From contig CM075937.1 in assembly GCA_038030265.1 (NCBI GenBank), positions 434,001 to 498,000 of the forward strand: a stretch of 64,000 bases of DNA, read 5' to 3'. The DNA is from Corythucha ciliata. Taxonomy: Eukaryota > Arthropoda > Insecta > Hemiptera > Tingidae. Below, in pieces: positions 8,642-19,494 of the stretch. Positions within the stretch are counted from its first letter, which is position 1. Every line of letters starts with the position of its first letter. The notes beneath the pieces are model-generated. The model was not told the DNA's origin. It searched no databases and saw only the letters and a list, made by a program, of their open reading frames with translations. The translations under genes were made by a program, and so were the position numbers.

Positions 8642-8987
8642 GGGTTAAAATGTGGTATGCTATATGCGCATTATCTATCTAAACATAAAAAATCATCCGC
8701 ACGAGTTGTATCTGCACACTTTTAACTTAAGAAGTTATATGCTAAAAAACTATTGGTAATACATATACTTATTCCGATATTGTAGCTTTTGATGGTATCA
8801 AGTCCATACTAGATATTGTTCTTCCAAAACGCGCCTTGGAGCAATCGGCATCTTTCTGAAACTACTTTAGATTGCCTTGTAGGCACCATTCTAGTGCTTA
8901 AAAAATATAGAAAATAAAATAAACATTTAACCATTTAGGTAAATAAAAATTTACTTTTACCATAAAATAGCTGTAATTTAGTTCCTT
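8642..8987. other. Intergenic gap with a possible short coding relic
   Basis: This 346-base gap has no complete gene. On the plus strand the frame from 8746 to about 8856 reads KTIGNTYTYSDIVAFDG, then ILDIVLPKRALEQ, with no start codon and a stop after about 37 codons. It looks more protein-like than background but I cannot assign it to a family. Confidence 0.3.
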
Positions 8988-9683
8988 ATGAGGAGGGTTG
9001 TAATGTTGGCTTTGTGTTTTTCAATTGGGCATCCTGTTGCTATGGCATTGCCTGGCCGTTTTAGTGCAGAGTGTTCACCTTCTTATGCCACCAATAGGGT
9101 ATATAGCCAAATGCAACCGACCCCTTATCATAAAGGAGGTGCACTAAGAATCCATTTTGGTGCGGCCTATCATATTGCATTACAGGAGCATTGCAGCCTT
9201 AGTGTAGGCCTTGCTTATGCCTTAGGGCATATTGCATTGGCTCGTGATGCGGTTGGGTTGACTGATTCTCTACATGAGGCCTATTTTTTACGTTATGTGT
9301 GGATACCTGTCTTATGCAGATTTTATACCAGTGAGGTGATGCTTGATACCAGTATCTATTTTAAGCTAGGGATTATACCCTCTATAAGTCTGCCAAGTAG
9401 AGCTACTGTACCTGTACCATCGCAGTCAGCTGCCCCGGCTTTTTTAACGAAACGACCATTAGGCTGTTTTATCCTTTTAGGTGGTGGGGTAAAATATGAT
9501 TTTAGTCCCACCAATAGCTTGGCTTTAGGTTTAAGTTATTGTTGGGATGTGCCTGGCATAATGTATAAAAAAGATTCAAATAGTGGTCGAATGGACTGCT
9601 ATTGTCATAATAACTTTATTTGCCTTGACCTCTGTGTTTACTTTAATAGCATGCGCATGTCCAATGGTTCTAAACATACATAA
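8988..9683 (+). CDS. Putative outer-membrane beta-barrel protein
   Basis: The 231-residue protein has an N-terminal signal peptide (hydrophobic VVMLALCFSIGHPVAMALP, cleavage probably near residue 24). Alternating hydrophobic strands with aromatic girdles follow, for example LRIHFGAAYHIAL, LSVGLAYALGHIAL, CFILLGGGVKYDF and SLALGLSYCWDV. The layout resembles the OmpW/PorT-like small barrels common in Bacteroidetes. It is encoded upstream of queA and bamA, and BamA would be expected to insert it. I do not recognise a specific family, and the C-terminal strand ends in VYF plus a short hydrophilic tail. Confidence 0.6.
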   Translation: MRRVVMLALCFSIGHPVAMALPGRFSAECSPSYATNRVYSQMQPTPYHKGGALRIHFGAAYHIALQEHCSLSVGLAYALGHIALARDAVGLTDSLHEAYFLRYVWIPVLCRFYTSEVMLDTSIYFKLGIIPSISLPSRATVPVPSQSAAPAFLTKRPLGCFILLGGGVKYDFSPTNSLALGLSYCWDVPGIMYKKDSNSGRMDCYCHNNFICLDLCVYFNSMRMSNGSKHT

Positions 9684-9781
9684 ATAGGTAAAGCGTAACT
9701 ATGGTAGATGATAACCCAGTAGCTCGGACCAGGCGAGTCTGTACAACGGAGGCTAACCTTTTTATAAACTAAATACATATT

Positions 9782-10828
9782 ATGAAATTATCAAATTTTA
9801 AGTTTGAGCTGCCAGCGGATAGCATTGCCCAATATCCGATTGAGGTAAAAGATGCGGCACGTTTAATGGTTGTACATAAAGATAGTGGCAAAATAGAGCA
9901 TAAAACTTTTAAAGACCTTCCAAATTATTTTAGTGACGGAGATACTTTAGTGGTCAATGACTCTAAAATTTTACCTTGTAAGCTTTATGGCTGTAAAGAA
10001 AAAACAAATGCACAAGTAGAAGTGCTCTTATTGCGTAAATTAAACGATGAACATGGTTTATGGGATACCATTGTTGAACCAGCACGTAAAATCCGCATAG
10101 GTAATAAAATTTATTTTGGCAATGGTGAACTGGTAGCTGAAATTATAGATAATACTACTTCCCGAGGCCGCACCCTGAAATTATTATTTGATAGAACAGA
10201 AGAAGAATTCTATGAACTGATTAACCAAATTGGTCATATGCCTTTGCCTGATCAAATAGGACGTCCTTCCAAACCAGAAGATAGAACCTATTATCAGACC
10301 ATATTTGCACAAAACATAGGCGGTATTGTATTGCCCGCTGCTGGGTTGCATTTTACCCCGTATTTGTTAAAATATTTAGCCTTACAGAACATTTCTGTTG
10401 TGCCCATTACATTACATATTGGTTTAGGTGAACTAAGTACAATTGATATGGAAGATCTAACTAAGGTAAGGGCCTCTTCTGAGCGTTTTATGATTACGCA
10501 AGAAACGGCAAAGGTAGTAAACGAAAGCTTGCATCATCAAAAAAAGGTTTGTGCCGTGGGTACTTCCGTGTTAAGGGCTATGGAATCTTCTGTTTCGGTT
10601 GCTTGTCAACTCAAAGAAGCCAGTGACTGGACCAATAAATTTATTTTACCTTCTTGCCCCTTTAAAGTTTGTAATGCATTGTTGACCACGTTTCATCTTC
10701 CGTCTTCTATCTCTTTGGTCAGTGTAGCTGCTTTTGGCGGAGAAGATTTAATTTTAACTGCCTATGCCGAAGCTATAAAGGAACGGTATCGATTTTTCTT
10801 ATATGGCGATTCTATGTTGATTATATAG
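9782..10828 (+). CDS. queA: S-adenosylmethionine:tRNA ribosyltransferase-isomerase
   Basis: Adds the epoxycyclopentanediol ring to preQ1-modified G34 during queuosine synthesis, using the ribosyl group of SAM. The 348-residue protein covers the whole family. It begins MKLSNFKFELPADSIAQYP and keeps the conserved blocks VVNDSKILPCKLYG, GHMPLPDQIGRP, DRTYYQTIFA, AAGLHFT and ITLHIGLGELSTI. Tgt, the preceding enzyme, is encoded at 36787-37911. No preQ1 biosynthesis genes were seen, so the precursor may be imported. Confidence 0.94.
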   Translation: MKLSNFKFELPADSIAQYPIEVKDAARLMVVHKDSGKIEHKTFKDLPNYFSDGDTLVVNDSKILPCKLYGCKEKTNAQVEVLLLRKLNDEHGLWDTIVEPARKIRIGNKIYFGNGELVAEIIDNTTSRGRTLKLLFDRTEEEFYELINQIGHMPLPDQIGRPSKPEDRTYYQTIFAQNIGGIVLPAAGLHFTPYLLKYLALQNISVVPITLHIGLGELSTIDMEDLTKVRASSERFMITQETAKVVNESLHHQKKVCAVGTSVLRAMESSVSVACQLKEASDWTNKFILPSCPFKVCNALLTTFHLPSSISLVSVAAFGGEDLILTAYAEAIKERYRFFLYGDSMLII

Positions 10829-10988
10829 GTAGTGGCGCATGCCATACCGCTCATATTTTGCTATATTCGAAAAAAGTTATGGTGGTCTATATTTTTAACC
10901 CTTAAAAGAAGGCTGGATATTGGATGGTTGTTGTTGGTTGCTTTATCTCTAAAGGAGCTAGCCAATCTCTAAGTTTATTCTACTTATT

Positions 10989-13637
10989 ATGATAATGATA
11001 GATATAAGTATCAAAAAAGTTAAACATTTTTTTTGCCTGTTCTGCCTATATTTAGCATCGGTACAGTCGACTTTTGCTGCAACTGGTTATACGCTACGTA
11101 AGGTTGAGGTAGTGGGCAATGTTTTTGTAGAAGCTGATCTGTTGGTTGCGCTTTCTGGTTTACAGGAAGGAGAAAAAGTTGATCCAACTACTGGGCAAAT
11201 TCGTAATGCCATGCGTAAGATCGCTAAACATGATGGCATTAAATTCGTTGAGTGCTATTTATCTCAGGTTGATCAAGCAAATGGTTTAGCAAATTTTGTG
11301 ATTTCTGTAGACGAATATCCGCAGTTGGTCAGTTATTCTTTAGAAGGGTTAAGCAAAAAAGAACAAAAAACGCTACTTGAAAAAGTGCCCATAGTTAATC
11401 GTGTACCATTATCGCCCTTTTTTCTTCAAAGCATAACTGATAAGATTAAAAAGATTTTTTTAGAAAAAGGATTTAGGACCGTTCAAGTCTCTACAACGTT
11501 GATGCCAAGTAAAGCAATGGACAAGAGCATGAGCTTGAAAATTAAGATAGATAAAGGGCAGAAAAGTACCGTTCATAAGATTATTTTTCAAGGCAATGCG
11601 CATTTAGATGACAATCTCTTAAGATATAATATCAAAGCGCTTAAAGAAGCGCCTCGTTTTACACTTGTTGAGGATATTCTAAAAAAAAGCATCACCCTTG
11701 CTCCTCTTCGAAAGGGTGGCATACTGTTAGGTCTGCCTAAAACGCTAGAGGATGTAAAACGCTATTTTTTTAGTCATGTTTGTTTGTTTTCATCTGTTTT
11801 TATAGAAGAAAAATATTTAAAAGCCAAACAAGAGCTGCTGCTTTTTTATCAGTCACAGGGTTTTAGAGATGTAGCTATTGTAGAAGAACGTTTGCAGCCT
11901 GTTGCTGCTGGTAAACTCAACCTGCATTTAAAAATTAAAGAGGGCAAGCAATATATGCTCCGTCATGTCAAGTGGGCGGGCAATTATTTACATAGTGATG
12001 AGACACTCAATAGGTTGCTAAATTTGAAACAAGGAAAGATATATGATCCGATTTATATCAAAAGCCGCTTGGTACCTGGGATTACAGATTTAACCATTAA
12101 TGATTTATATACCAATAATGGATATCTTTTTTTCCGTGCAGAAGTGGTTGAGACTGGTATAGAAGACAATCAGGTAGACCTAGAAATTAGAATACAAGAA
12201 GGGAAACAGGTCACGATTCACCAAGTAGATATTGTAGGCAATACATTAACACATGATTACGTTATTCGTCGTGCACTGCTGACACTTCCTGGAGAAAAAT
12301 ACAACCAAGGACTTGTGCGGGAATCTTTACGAAACTTAGCGATGTTGAATCTCTTTAAGCCTGAAAAATTAATCCCAGATATACAGCCAGATGAAGCTAA
12401 AGGTACAGTAGACCTTACCTATTCGGTAGAAGAAAAACCTGAGTTTGATCTTAAACTCAATGGCAATTATAGCAATGGCATTGGTATTGTAGCCGGGCTT
12501 GAACTTGGTTCTAACAATGTTTGTTTAAAGAATCTTTTTACAGGAAAAATCCCGATAGGGGCGGGTCAAAATTTCCGTTTAAAAGCTGAACTGCATGGCA
12601 AGGATTACAAAAATTTTAGCTTTTCCTTTCAAGAGCCTTGGCTTTGGCTGGGGGAAAGTCGTTATATATTTTCTATCAGTTTCAATAGCGCTTATCAACA
12701 ATTTTCCTCTTTCCATACGCAAAAGACTCCATTAGACGATTGGGTATTCTTAACTATATTCCCAATTGGGAAACAAGATGTAAAAAGTAAAATTTCCTCA
12801 ATGGGTGGCCGAGTAGGTTTAGGCAAACACTTTGCTAGATATTGGGAAAGCCATTTCGGTATAGACTACCATCGTCATACTTACCAACACTATAGGCTAT
12901 TAGAAGATCACAAGAGAAGATCCGGATTTTTGCATGATTTTGCTTTAGACTTTTCATTGAACTATTCTAGTATCAATGATCCAAACTATCCTACTACTGG
13001 ATGGGAGTGGTATAACGCCTTAACGCTGACCCTTCCCTACACTTTGTTGGGCTATCCTTCTACGCAAGCAGAAGGTGTACCCCGTTTTAAGGAATATGGA
13101 AAATTTATGACAGATGTCTATTACTTTAAACGTTTGTTCGGCAATTGGGTCTTGCATTTTCGCGGCCATGCCGGATGTTTACATAGTCTTTCTAACAATG
13201 AAATAGCACCTTTTGAGCGCTTTTATTTGGGTGGTACATCAAGTGATAGCTCAAATAGTCTATTGGGCAGCAATTTTGTTTCGCTACGTGGTTATCCAAA
13301 TGATAGCCTTACCCCAGTAGATTATACAAGAAAGATAAAAGGGGGCGTTCTATTTAATAAGTTTGTTTCCGAGTTGCGTTATTCGGTTATGCTTGCGCCT
13401 ATTTGTTGCTATCTATTAGGATTTGTAGATATAGGGGATAGCTGGCTGGATTATAAAAATTTTAATCTATCCAATATAAAAAAATCTATAGGGGGAGGTG
13501 TTCGTCTTATTTTGCCTATATCTATTATACCCATGCTTGGTTTGGATTTTGCCTATAGGTTAGATCCTGTAAAAGATATTCGGAGTGCTAAAAGCTCTTT
13601 TGAATATCATTTCACGATTGGCCCTACTATGCGTTAG
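10989..13637 (+). CDS. bamA: Outer-membrane protein assembly factor BamA
   Basis: Omp85 protein that folds beta-barrel proteins into the outer membrane. The 882-residue protein has a signal peptide (FFCLFCLYLASVQSTFA). A series of POTRA repeats follows, the clearest opening with LRKVEVVGNVFVEADLL, KIIFQGNAHLDDNLL, HVKWAGNYLHSDETL and QVDIVGNTLTHDYVI. The C-terminal barrel of about 400 residues contains FYLGGTSSDSSNSLLGSNF near the conserved lid region and ends in DFAYR...YHFTIGPTMR. The gene is monocistronic in appearance, with 160-177 base gaps on both sides. Confidence 0.92.
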   Translation: MIMIDISIKKVKHFFCLFCLYLASVQSTFAATGYTLRKVEVVGNVFVEADLLVALSGLQEGEKVDPTTGQIRNAMRKIAKHDGIKFVECYLSQVDQANGLANFVISVDEYPQLVSYSLEGLSKKEQKTLLEKVPIVNRVPLSPFFLQSITDKIKKIFLEKGFRTVQVSTTLMPSKAMDKSMSLKIKIDKGQKSTVHKIIFQGNAHLDDNLLRYNIKALKEAPRFTLVEDILKKSITLAPLRKGGILLGLPKTLEDVKRYFFSHVCLFSSVFIEEKYLKAKQELLLFYQSQGFRDVAIVEERLQPVAAGKLNLHLKIKEGKQYMLRHVKWAGNYLHSDETLNRLLNLKQGKIYDPIYIKSRLVPGITDLTINDLYTNNGYLFFRAEVVETGIEDNQVDLEIRIQEGKQVTIHQVDIVGNTLTHDYVIRRALLTLPGEKYNQGLVRESLRNLAMLNLFKPEKLIPDIQPDEAKGTVDLTYSVEEKPEFDLKLNGNYSNGIGIVAGLELGSNNVCLKNLFTGKIPIGAGQNFRLKAELHGKDYKNFSFSFQEPWLWLGESRYIFSISFNSAYQQFSSFHTQKTPLDDWVFLTIFPIGKQDVKSKISSMGGRVGLGKHFARYWESHFGIDYHRHTYQHYRLLEDHKRRSGFLHDFALDFSLNYSSINDPNYPTTGWEWYNALTLTLPYTLLGYPSTQAEGVPRFKEYGKFMTDVYYFKRLFGNWVLHFRGHAGCLHSLSNNEIAPFERFYLGGTSSDSSNSLLGSNFVSLRGYPNDSLTPVDYTRKIKGGVLFNKFVSELRYSVMLAPICCYLLGFVDIGDSWLDYKNFNLSNIKKSIGGGVRLILPISIIPMLGLDFAYRLDPVKDIRSAKSSFEYHFTIGPTMR

Positions 13638-13814
13638 AAAATAGTATGGCATCTCTATCTCTTCAGCCAATCGCACGGGCTTATGCAGTAAATCGCATAA
13701 GAAATTACCGATGGTCTTGAACCTTTGGTTGCATTTAGCTAAGTTTGTTGTACCCATCAGTTTATGGTCTTAAATTGTATATCACTTACCAACTCGTAAA
13801 AACGAAACAATCAG

Positions 13815-14810
13815 ATGAGCAACCATACTTATGCAGATGAACCTCTTTTGCAAGAGAATAAAAATAGGTTTGTTTTATTTCCTATTGAGCATCACGATAT
13901 TTGGAGCTTTTATAAGCAAGCCGAGGCCAGTTTTTGGACCGCAGAAGAGATTGACCTTAGCCAGGATATAAAAGACTGGGAAAACTTAACATCTGGTGAA
14001 AAGCATTTTATCACCCATGTACTTGCTTTTTTTGCCGCTAGTGATGGTATTGTGAATGAAAATTTGGTTCAAAATTTTGCCAATGAAGTACAATATACAG
14101 AGGCTAAGTTTTTTTATGGATTCCAGATCGCTATTGAAAACATCCACTCCGAAGCTTATTCTTTACTCATCGATACCTATGTAAAAGATCCTAAAGAGCG
14201 CCATAGGTTATTCAACGCTATAGAAACGATTGAGTGGGTAGGGAAAAAAGCAGACTGGGCACTGCGTTGGATTAGTAACGGCTCTTTTGCAGAGCGGTTA
14301 ATTGCCTTTGCAGCGGTAGAAGGTATTTTCTTTTCTGGTAGTTTTTGTGCCATTTTTTGGCTTAAAAAAAGAGGATTAATGCCGGGACTAACTTTTTCTA
14401 ATGAGCTCATTTCCAGAGATGAAGGCCTACATTGCGATTTTGCTTGTTTGTTGTATAACCAACATATCAAACACAAACTACCGGAGGAGCAGGTTGCCAA
14501 AATTATAGCGGATGCGGTAGCGATTGAGACTGAATTTGTATCCGATGCGTTGCCGGTTAAATTGATTGGCATGAATGCAGCATTGATGACCCAGTATATT
14601 CAGTTTGTCGCTGATAGATTACTATTGGAATTAGGATGTAAAAAAATCTATCACGTAACCAACCCATTTGATTTTATGGAAATGATTGCTCTACAGGGCA
14701 AAACCAATTTTTTTGAAAAAAGAGTAGGTGAATACCAAAAATCAGGGGTAATGAACAGCATCTCTCAAGATAAAGACAAAGCACGGTTTAAACTGGATGA
14801 AGAATTTTAA
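13815..14810 (+). CDS. nrdB: Class Ia ribonucleotide reductase, beta (radical) subunit
   Basis: Houses the di-iron/tyrosyl radical that starts ribonucleotide reduction. All expected ligands are visible: Asp77 ([10 protein letters not shown]), Glu108 and His111 (IENIHSE), the radical Tyr115, Glu169 (AVEGIFF), Glu203 and His206 (RDEGLH). The sequence has the eukaryote-like form typical of Bacteroidetes NrdB, so it is not a sign of recent transfer. At 331 residues it is complete, with a C-terminal FKLDEEF tail for docking to NrdA. A GNAT gene starts 3 bases after its stop and nrdA follows. Confidence 0.96.
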   Translation: MSNHTYADEPLLQENKNRFVLFPIEHHDIWSFYKQAEASFWTAEEIDLSQDIKDWENLTSGEKHFITHVLAFFAASDGIVNENLVQNFANEVQYTEAKFFYGFQIAIENIHSEAYSLLIDTYVKDPKERHRLFNAIETIEWVGKKADWALRWISNGSFAERLIAFAAVEGIFFSGSFCAIFWLKKRGLMPGLTFSNELISRDEGLHCDFACLLYNQHIKHKLPEEQVAKIIADAVAIETEFVSDALPVKLIGMNAALMTQYIQFVADRLLLELGCKKIYHVTNPFDFMEMIALQGKTNFFEKRVGEYQKSGVMNSISQDKDKARFKLDEEF

Positions 14811-14812
14811 GG

Positions 14813-15388
14813 ATGTTTCCAATCAAAGATCTATCAAGCGCTCCTAAATTAGTCGTGTTAAATAAGGATTTAGTGATCAAGCAGTTGGATGAATCCGATG
14901 CAGCGCCCCTATTTGCTTTAACAGATCAGAACAGAGCATACTTAACAAGATGGTTACCTTGGCTCAATTCATGCATTAGTCAAAGTGATACTTTAAAGTT
15001 TATTACTGATGCCAATGATGCCCTTCTCAAAAATAGTGGACTTACATTTGGTATATTTTACAAAGAACAAATTGCTGGAATAATAAATTTTAGAAGCATT
15101 GATTTACCGAGTCGTAAAGCTGAAATTGGTGCTTGGATAGGTGAAGCATTTCAAGGGCTAGGTCTAGTTACGTGCGCTTCTTTCAAACTTATTGAAATTG
15201 GATTCAAACAATTAGACTTACAGGAAATTACCATTAGATGTGCGGTAGAAAATATTAGAAGTCAAAAGATACCTATCCGTTTAGGATTTAAAAAAGCTGA
15301 GCATGTACAAAAACAAGTAAATATTCACGGAGTCCATATGGATCTTATGGTCTATACGATGCAGCGTGATCAATGGCATAATGGATAA
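14813..15388 (+). CDS. GNAT family N-acetyltransferase, RimJ/RimL-like
   Basis: Probable acetyl-CoA-dependent acetyltransferase acting on a protein N-terminus or small amine. The 191-residue protein shows the RimL-type pattern: LDESDAAPLFALTDQNRAYL, then WLPWL, and later the acetyl-CoA-binding strand and loop (KAEIGAWIGEAFQGLGLVT). It ends with IRLGFKKAEHVQK. The usual tail 'N.RS...A.RLGF' is slightly altered. It is tightly packed between nrdB (2-base spacer) and nrdA (47 bases), so it is probably co-expressed with them. The target is unknown. Confidence 0.82.
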   Translation: MFPIKDLSSAPKLVVLNKDLVIKQLDESDAAPLFALTDQNRAYLTRWLPWLNSCISQSDTLKFITDANDALLKNSGLTFGIFYKEQIAGIINFRSIDLPSRKAEIGAWIGEAFQGLGLVTCASFKLIEIGFKQLDLQEITIRCAVENIRSQKIPIRLGFKKAEHVQKQVNIHGVHMDLMVYTMQRDQWHNG

Positions 15389-15435
15389 GTTAAAAAGTTG
15401 GTATCGATTCATAATCAAAAAATTATAAAAAGTAG

Positions 15436-17772
15436 ATGTTGGTTGTAAAACGAGATGGACGCTTAGAATCAGTTAAATTCGATAAAATAACAGCAAGGAT
15501 AGAGAAACTCTGTTATGGGTTAAATAGGGACTACATCGATGTAATTGCTATTGTTAAAAAGATTATTGAAGGCATTTATGATCGGGTCACTACTTCCGCT
15601 ATAGATAATCTGGCGGCAGAAACAGTGGCAACGATGACTGTATACCATCCAGATTATGCCATTTTAGCTGCTCGAATAGCGATTTCTAATCTGCATAAAG
15701 AAACCAGTAAATCTTTTTCTAGTACTATAAAAAGGCTTTATACCTACATAAATCCTGCAACTGGGCAACATGCTTCTCTGATCGACCAAAACATTTACAA
15801 CTTTATTGCCAAGCATGCAGTAAGATTAGACCATGCGATTGTGCATGAACGTGATTTTGCCTATGATTTTTTTGGTTTTAAAACGTTAGAACGTTCTTAT
15901 CTGCTTAAGATACACGGGAAGGTGGTGGAACGGCCGCAGTATATGTTGATGCGTGTCGCACTAGGTATTCATGGTGACGATCTAGAGGCGGCCCTTGAAA
16001 CCTACGCGTTAATGTCTCAAAAATGGTTTACCCATGCCACACCTACACTTTTTAATGCAGGTACACCTAAACCACAGCTTTCTTCGTGCTTTTTACTAAC
16101 GATGCAGGAAGATAGTATTGAAGGCATTTACAATACCCTTACACAATGTGCCAAGATATCCCAATCTGCTGGAGGCATTGGGTTAAGCATCCATAATGTA
16201 CGTGCTACAGGTTCTTATATTCGGGGTACCAATGGAATCTCTAATGGCATTGTGCCAATGTTGCGGAACTTTGATATGACCGCCCGTTACGTAGACCAAG
16301 GGGGAGGTAAACGCAAGGGTAGTTTTGCCATCTATCTAGAACCTTGGCATGCAGACATCTTTGACTTTTTAGAGTTAAAGAAAAATCATGGCAAAGAAGA
16401 AAGAAGGGCGAGAGATCTTTTCTATGCACTGTGGATTCCAGATTTATTTATGCAACGTGTAGAGGCAGATGAGATGTGGTCATTATTTTGTCCCAATGAA
16501 GCACCAGGGCTTGCAGACTCCTATGGATCAGCATTTGAAGAAAAGTACAAAGCATATGAAAAAGCGGGTAAAGCACGTGCTTCTATTAAAGCACAAACGC
16601 TTTGGTTTGCCATTTTGGAGGCGCAAATAGAAACAGGAACACCTTATATGCTCTATAAAGATGCAGCCAATGAGAAGTCTAATCAAAAAAACTTAGGTAC
16701 AATCAAATCTAGTAACTTATGTACAGAAATTATAGAATATAGCGCACCGGATGAAGTTGCCGTTTGCAACCTGGCCTCTATTGCCCTGCCTATGTTTGTA
16801 GATGCGGGTCTACTTTTTGACCATGCCAAATTATATGCGGTAACCTACTTAGTCGCCAAAAATCTTAATAAGGTGATTGATCGGAATTATTATCCTTTAA
16901 TAGAAGCACGTACTTCTAATCTAAGGCACAGGCCTATTGGCATTGGGGTACAAGGACTAGCAGATGCTTTTCTTAAAATGAAACTGGTTTTTGATAGCCC
17001 AGCAGCACGCCTACTCAATCAAGAAATTTTTGAAACCATTTATTTTGCAGCATTAACCGCTTCTAAAGATTTAGCAAAAAAAGAAGGCGTATATGAAAGC
17101 TATCCTGGATCACCCATTTCTAAGGGTATCCTTCAATTTGATATGTGGGGCGTCACGCCTTCTTCCGGAAGATGGGATTGGGATCATTTGCGTAAAGAAA
17201 TAGCCCAATATGGTATAAGAAATGCATTATTGGTTGCACCCATGCCTACAGCCTCTACCTCTCAAATACTGGGTAATAACGAATGCTTTGAGCCCTATAC
17301 CGCCAATATTTACACCCGAAGGGTACTTTCTGGAGAGTTTATTGTTGTAAACAAATACCTATTAGAAGATCTTATCCAACTTGGTCTTTGGAATGAACAA
17401 GTAAAAGAGGAACTGATGATGGGCAATGGCTCTATTCAAGAGATTGCATCTATTCCGCAATACATTAAAAATATGTATAGAACGGTCTGGGAGATTCCTC
17501 AGAAGTCTATTATCGATATGGCGGCAGACCGAGCCCCTTATATTTGCCAAAGCCAAAGCCTAAACCTTTACGTTAAGGATGCAACTATGGCCAAGCTAAC
17601 CTCTATGCATTTTTATGCTTGGAAAAAAGGCTTGAAAACGGGCATGTATTACTTACGTACCAAAGCTGCAGCAGACGCTATTAAGTTTACCATACAAAAG
17701 AAAGAAAAGGTAGAGACACCTTTGCCGATGCCGAGTGAAGCAGAAAAAGAGTGCTTAATGTGCAGTGGCTAG
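15436..17772 (+). CDS. nrdA: Class Ia ribonucleotide reductase, alpha (catalytic) subunit
   Basis: Reduces ribonucleoside diphosphates to deoxy forms. The 778-residue protein has an N-terminal ATP-cone ([16 protein letters not shown]) for allosteric control and the ten-stranded barrel. The barrel carries catalytic SSNLCTEI at residues 425-432 (Asn427, Cys429 and Glu431), the redox cysteine in LSSCFLL, and [12 protein letters not shown]. The C-terminal shuttle cysteines are present as ECLMCSG. It is complete and paired with nrdB two genes upstream. Confidence 0.96.
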   Translation: MLVVKRDGRLESVKFDKITARIEKLCYGLNRDYIDVIAIVKKIIEGIYDRVTTSAIDNLAAETVATMTVYHPDYAILAARIAISNLHKETSKSFSSTIKRLYTYINPATGQHASLIDQNIYNFIAKHAVRLDHAIVHERDFAYDFFGFKTLERSYLLKIHGKVVERPQYMLMRVALGIHGDDLEAALETYALMSQKWFTHATPTLFNAGTPKPQLSSCFLLTMQEDSIEGIYNTLTQCAKISQSAGGIGLSIHNVRATGSYIRGTNGISNGIVPMLRNFDMTARYVDQGGGKRKGSFAIYLEPWHADIFDFLELKKNHGKEERRARDLFYALWIPDLFMQRVEADEMWSLFCPNEAPGLADSYGSAFEEKYKAYEKAGKARASIKAQTLWFAILEAQIETGTPYMLYKDAANEKSNQKNLGTIKSSNLCTEIIEYSAPDEVAVCNLASIALPMFVDAGLLFDHAKLYAVTYLVAKNLNKVIDRNYYPLIEARTSNLRHRPIGIGVQGLADAFLKMKLVFDSPAARLLNQEIFETIYFAALTASKDLAKKEGVYESYPGSPISKGILQFDMWGVTPSSGRWDWDHLRKEIAQYGIRNALLVAPMPTASTSQILGNNECFEPYTANIYTRRVLSGEFIVVNKYLLEDLIQLGLWNEQVKEELMMGNGSIQEIASIPQYIKNMYRTVWEIPQKSIIDMAADRAPYICQSQSLNLYVKDATMAKLTSMHFYAWKKGLKTGMYYLRTKAAADAIKFTIQKKEKVETPLPMPSEAEKECLMCSG

Positions 17773-17878
17773 CTCGCCTACAAACAGATGGGCACGCTAT
17801 GGCTTACCAAGCAAAGGGCAACATGCAAATACTTAACTTTATATTCATTTTAGCTTTCAAAAAAATCCTTTCGCATTT

Positions 17879-18460
17879 ATGTTTAATATGATTTTAGTCG
17901 GCCCTCCTGGGTCAGGCAAAGGCACACAAGCCGAACGAATGATTCAAAAATACGGTTTTATACCGATCGCACTGGGTGCTTTATTACGCCAGCAAATGTC
18001 AGAAAATGGCACCAATAAAGTATTAATTGAAAAGTACATTACCAGTGGCCAATTGGTACCAGATCACCTATCCTTTGAGTTGGTTACCCAACTGGTGCAA
18101 GCACAACCTGCTGATGCATCTTTCTTGTTTGACGGTTTTCCTAGAACCATGCTACAAGTCACCTTTTTAGATGGTTTTTTAAAACAATGCAATACAGAAA
18201 TAAATGGTGTAATTTTTCTAGATGTATCCAATGAGATTTTACTAAAGCGTCTTAAAAATCGTGCAACCATTGAAGAAAGGACTGATGATCAGGATGATCG
18301 AAAAATCAAAACACGCATGCAGATATACGAAAAAGAGACGCTCCCCATTCTGCAACATTATAAATCCCAAGGAAAATTACATCGTATAGATGGCACACAA
18401 AGTGTAGATGAGGTAACAAGGGCTATTGCAAACATTGTCAATAAACTCATAGAACCATAA
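17879..18460 (+). CDS. adk: Adenylate kinase
   Basis: Balances ATP + AMP with 2 ADP in the cytoplasm. The 193-residue protein starts with the P-loop GPPGSGKGTQ, keeps the AMP-site FDGFPRT and the NRATIEERTDDQDD segment. It has the short LID form, without the Cys-rich zinc insert of longer adenylate kinases. obgE begins 6 bases after the stop, suggesting one transcript. Confidence 0.95.
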   Translation: MFNMILVGPPGSGKGTQAERMIQKYGFIPIALGALLRQQMSENGTNKVLIEKYITSGQLVPDHLSFELVTQLVQAQPADASFLFDGFPRTMLQVTFLDGFLKQCNTEINGVIFLDVSNEILLKRLKNRATIEERTDDQDDRKIKTRMQIYEKETLPILQHYKSQGKLHRIDGTQSVDEVTRAIANIVNKLIEP

Positions 18461-18465
18461 CGGCG

Positions 18466-19494
18466 ATGTCATCACCCAATTTTATTGATCACGTTAAGCT
18501 TTACCTACGCGCTGGAAAGGGAGGGACTGGGCTCATTCATTTTATACGTGCCAAGTTTGTGCCAAAAGGCGGTCCAGATGGAGGAGATGGGGGGAGAGGA
18601 GGCCATATTATTTTACGTGGCGCCAAACAGTATGGTACTTTGCTGCATCTTAAATACCGTAAACATATCATAGCAACAAATGGGGCACCTGGCGGTGATA
18701 GCTGCAAAACAGGCGCAAGTGGAAAAGACCTCATCATAGATGTACCATTAGGGACGGTAGCTAAAAGAGCAGATGAAGAAGAAGTATTGGTGGAGGTATT
18801 GGAGGACAAAAAAAAATACATCTTAATGCAAGGGGGCAAAGGAGGCTGGGGCAATACCCACTTTAAAACCCCTACCCATCAAACCCCTCGTATTGCTTAT
18901 CCAGGAGAAGCGGGGATGGAAGGTTGGATGGTATTGGAATTGAAACTATTGGCTGATGTAGGCCTTGTAGGATTGCCAAATGCAGGTAAATCTACACTGC
19001 TTTCAGTCGTATCAGCGGCTAAGCCACGGATTGATAACTATCCCTTTACCACTTTAGTGCCCAACCTTGGTGTAGTAGCCTATCGGGATAACCAATCTTT
19101 TGTAATGGCAGATATTCCAGGCATTATAGAGGGAGCAGCTGGTGGAAAAGGTTTGGGTACACGTTTCCTGCGCCATATTGAGCGGAATGCTGTTTTACTA
19201 TTTATGGTGAGTGTGCCCTCTAATGACATCGACAAGGCCTATAAAATGTTGCTCAACGAGCTGGAAATGCACAATCCGTTGTTGTTAACCAAACCAAGGT
19301 TATTGGTTGTCTCAAAAATAGATTTACTAGACCAAGCAGCACGTAAAACTTTGCTAAAAAGCTTACCAAAGGAAATAACCTGCTGCCTTATTTCTGCTGC
19401 CACAGGAGAAGGCATTGCCACGCTTAAGGACCTCATCTGGGAAAAACTTTCTGAACCAAACAGGGCTATACAAGTTCCTAGCTTTCCTATCTAG
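18466..19494 (+). CDS. obgE: GTPase Obg
   Basis: Essential ribosome-associated GTPase involved in 50S maturation and stress control. The glycine-rich OBG fold is clear in the first 155 residues (GGPDGGDGGRGGHI, GGKGGWGNTHFKTP). The G domain follows with the P-loop GLPNAGKST, switch II DIPGIIEGAAGGKGLG, SKIDLLD as G4 and SAATGEG as G5. The 342-residue length matches Obg without the variable C-terminal extension. It follows adk directly. Confidence 0.95.
   Translation: MSSPNFIDHVKLYLRAGKGGTGLIHFIRAKFVPKGGPDGGDGGRGGHIILRGAKQYGTLLHLKYRKHIIATNGAPGGDSCKTGASGKDLIIDVPLGTVAKRADEEEVLVEVLEDKKKYILMQGGKGGWGNTHFKTPTHQTPRIAYPGEAGMEGWMVLELKLLADVGLVGLPNAGKSTLLSVVSAAKPRIDNYPFTTLVPNLGVVAYRDNQSFVMADIPGIIEGAAGGKGLGTRFLRHIERNAVLLFMVSVPSNDIDKAYKMLLNELEMHNPLLLTKPRLLVVSKIDLLDQAARKTLLKSLPKEITCCLISAATGEGIATLKDLIWEKLSEPNRAIQVPSFPI

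Noticed and set aside
13560..13757. 65-codon minus-strand frame at the bamA 3' end
   Set aside because: Mostly antisense to bamA, with no motif; the rest of the 177-base gap shows nothing firm.
13815..14810. Eukaryote-like NrdB as evidence of gene transfer from the host
   Set aside because: Bacteroidetes NrdB proteins normally have this form, so similarity to animal R2 does not indicate recent transfer.
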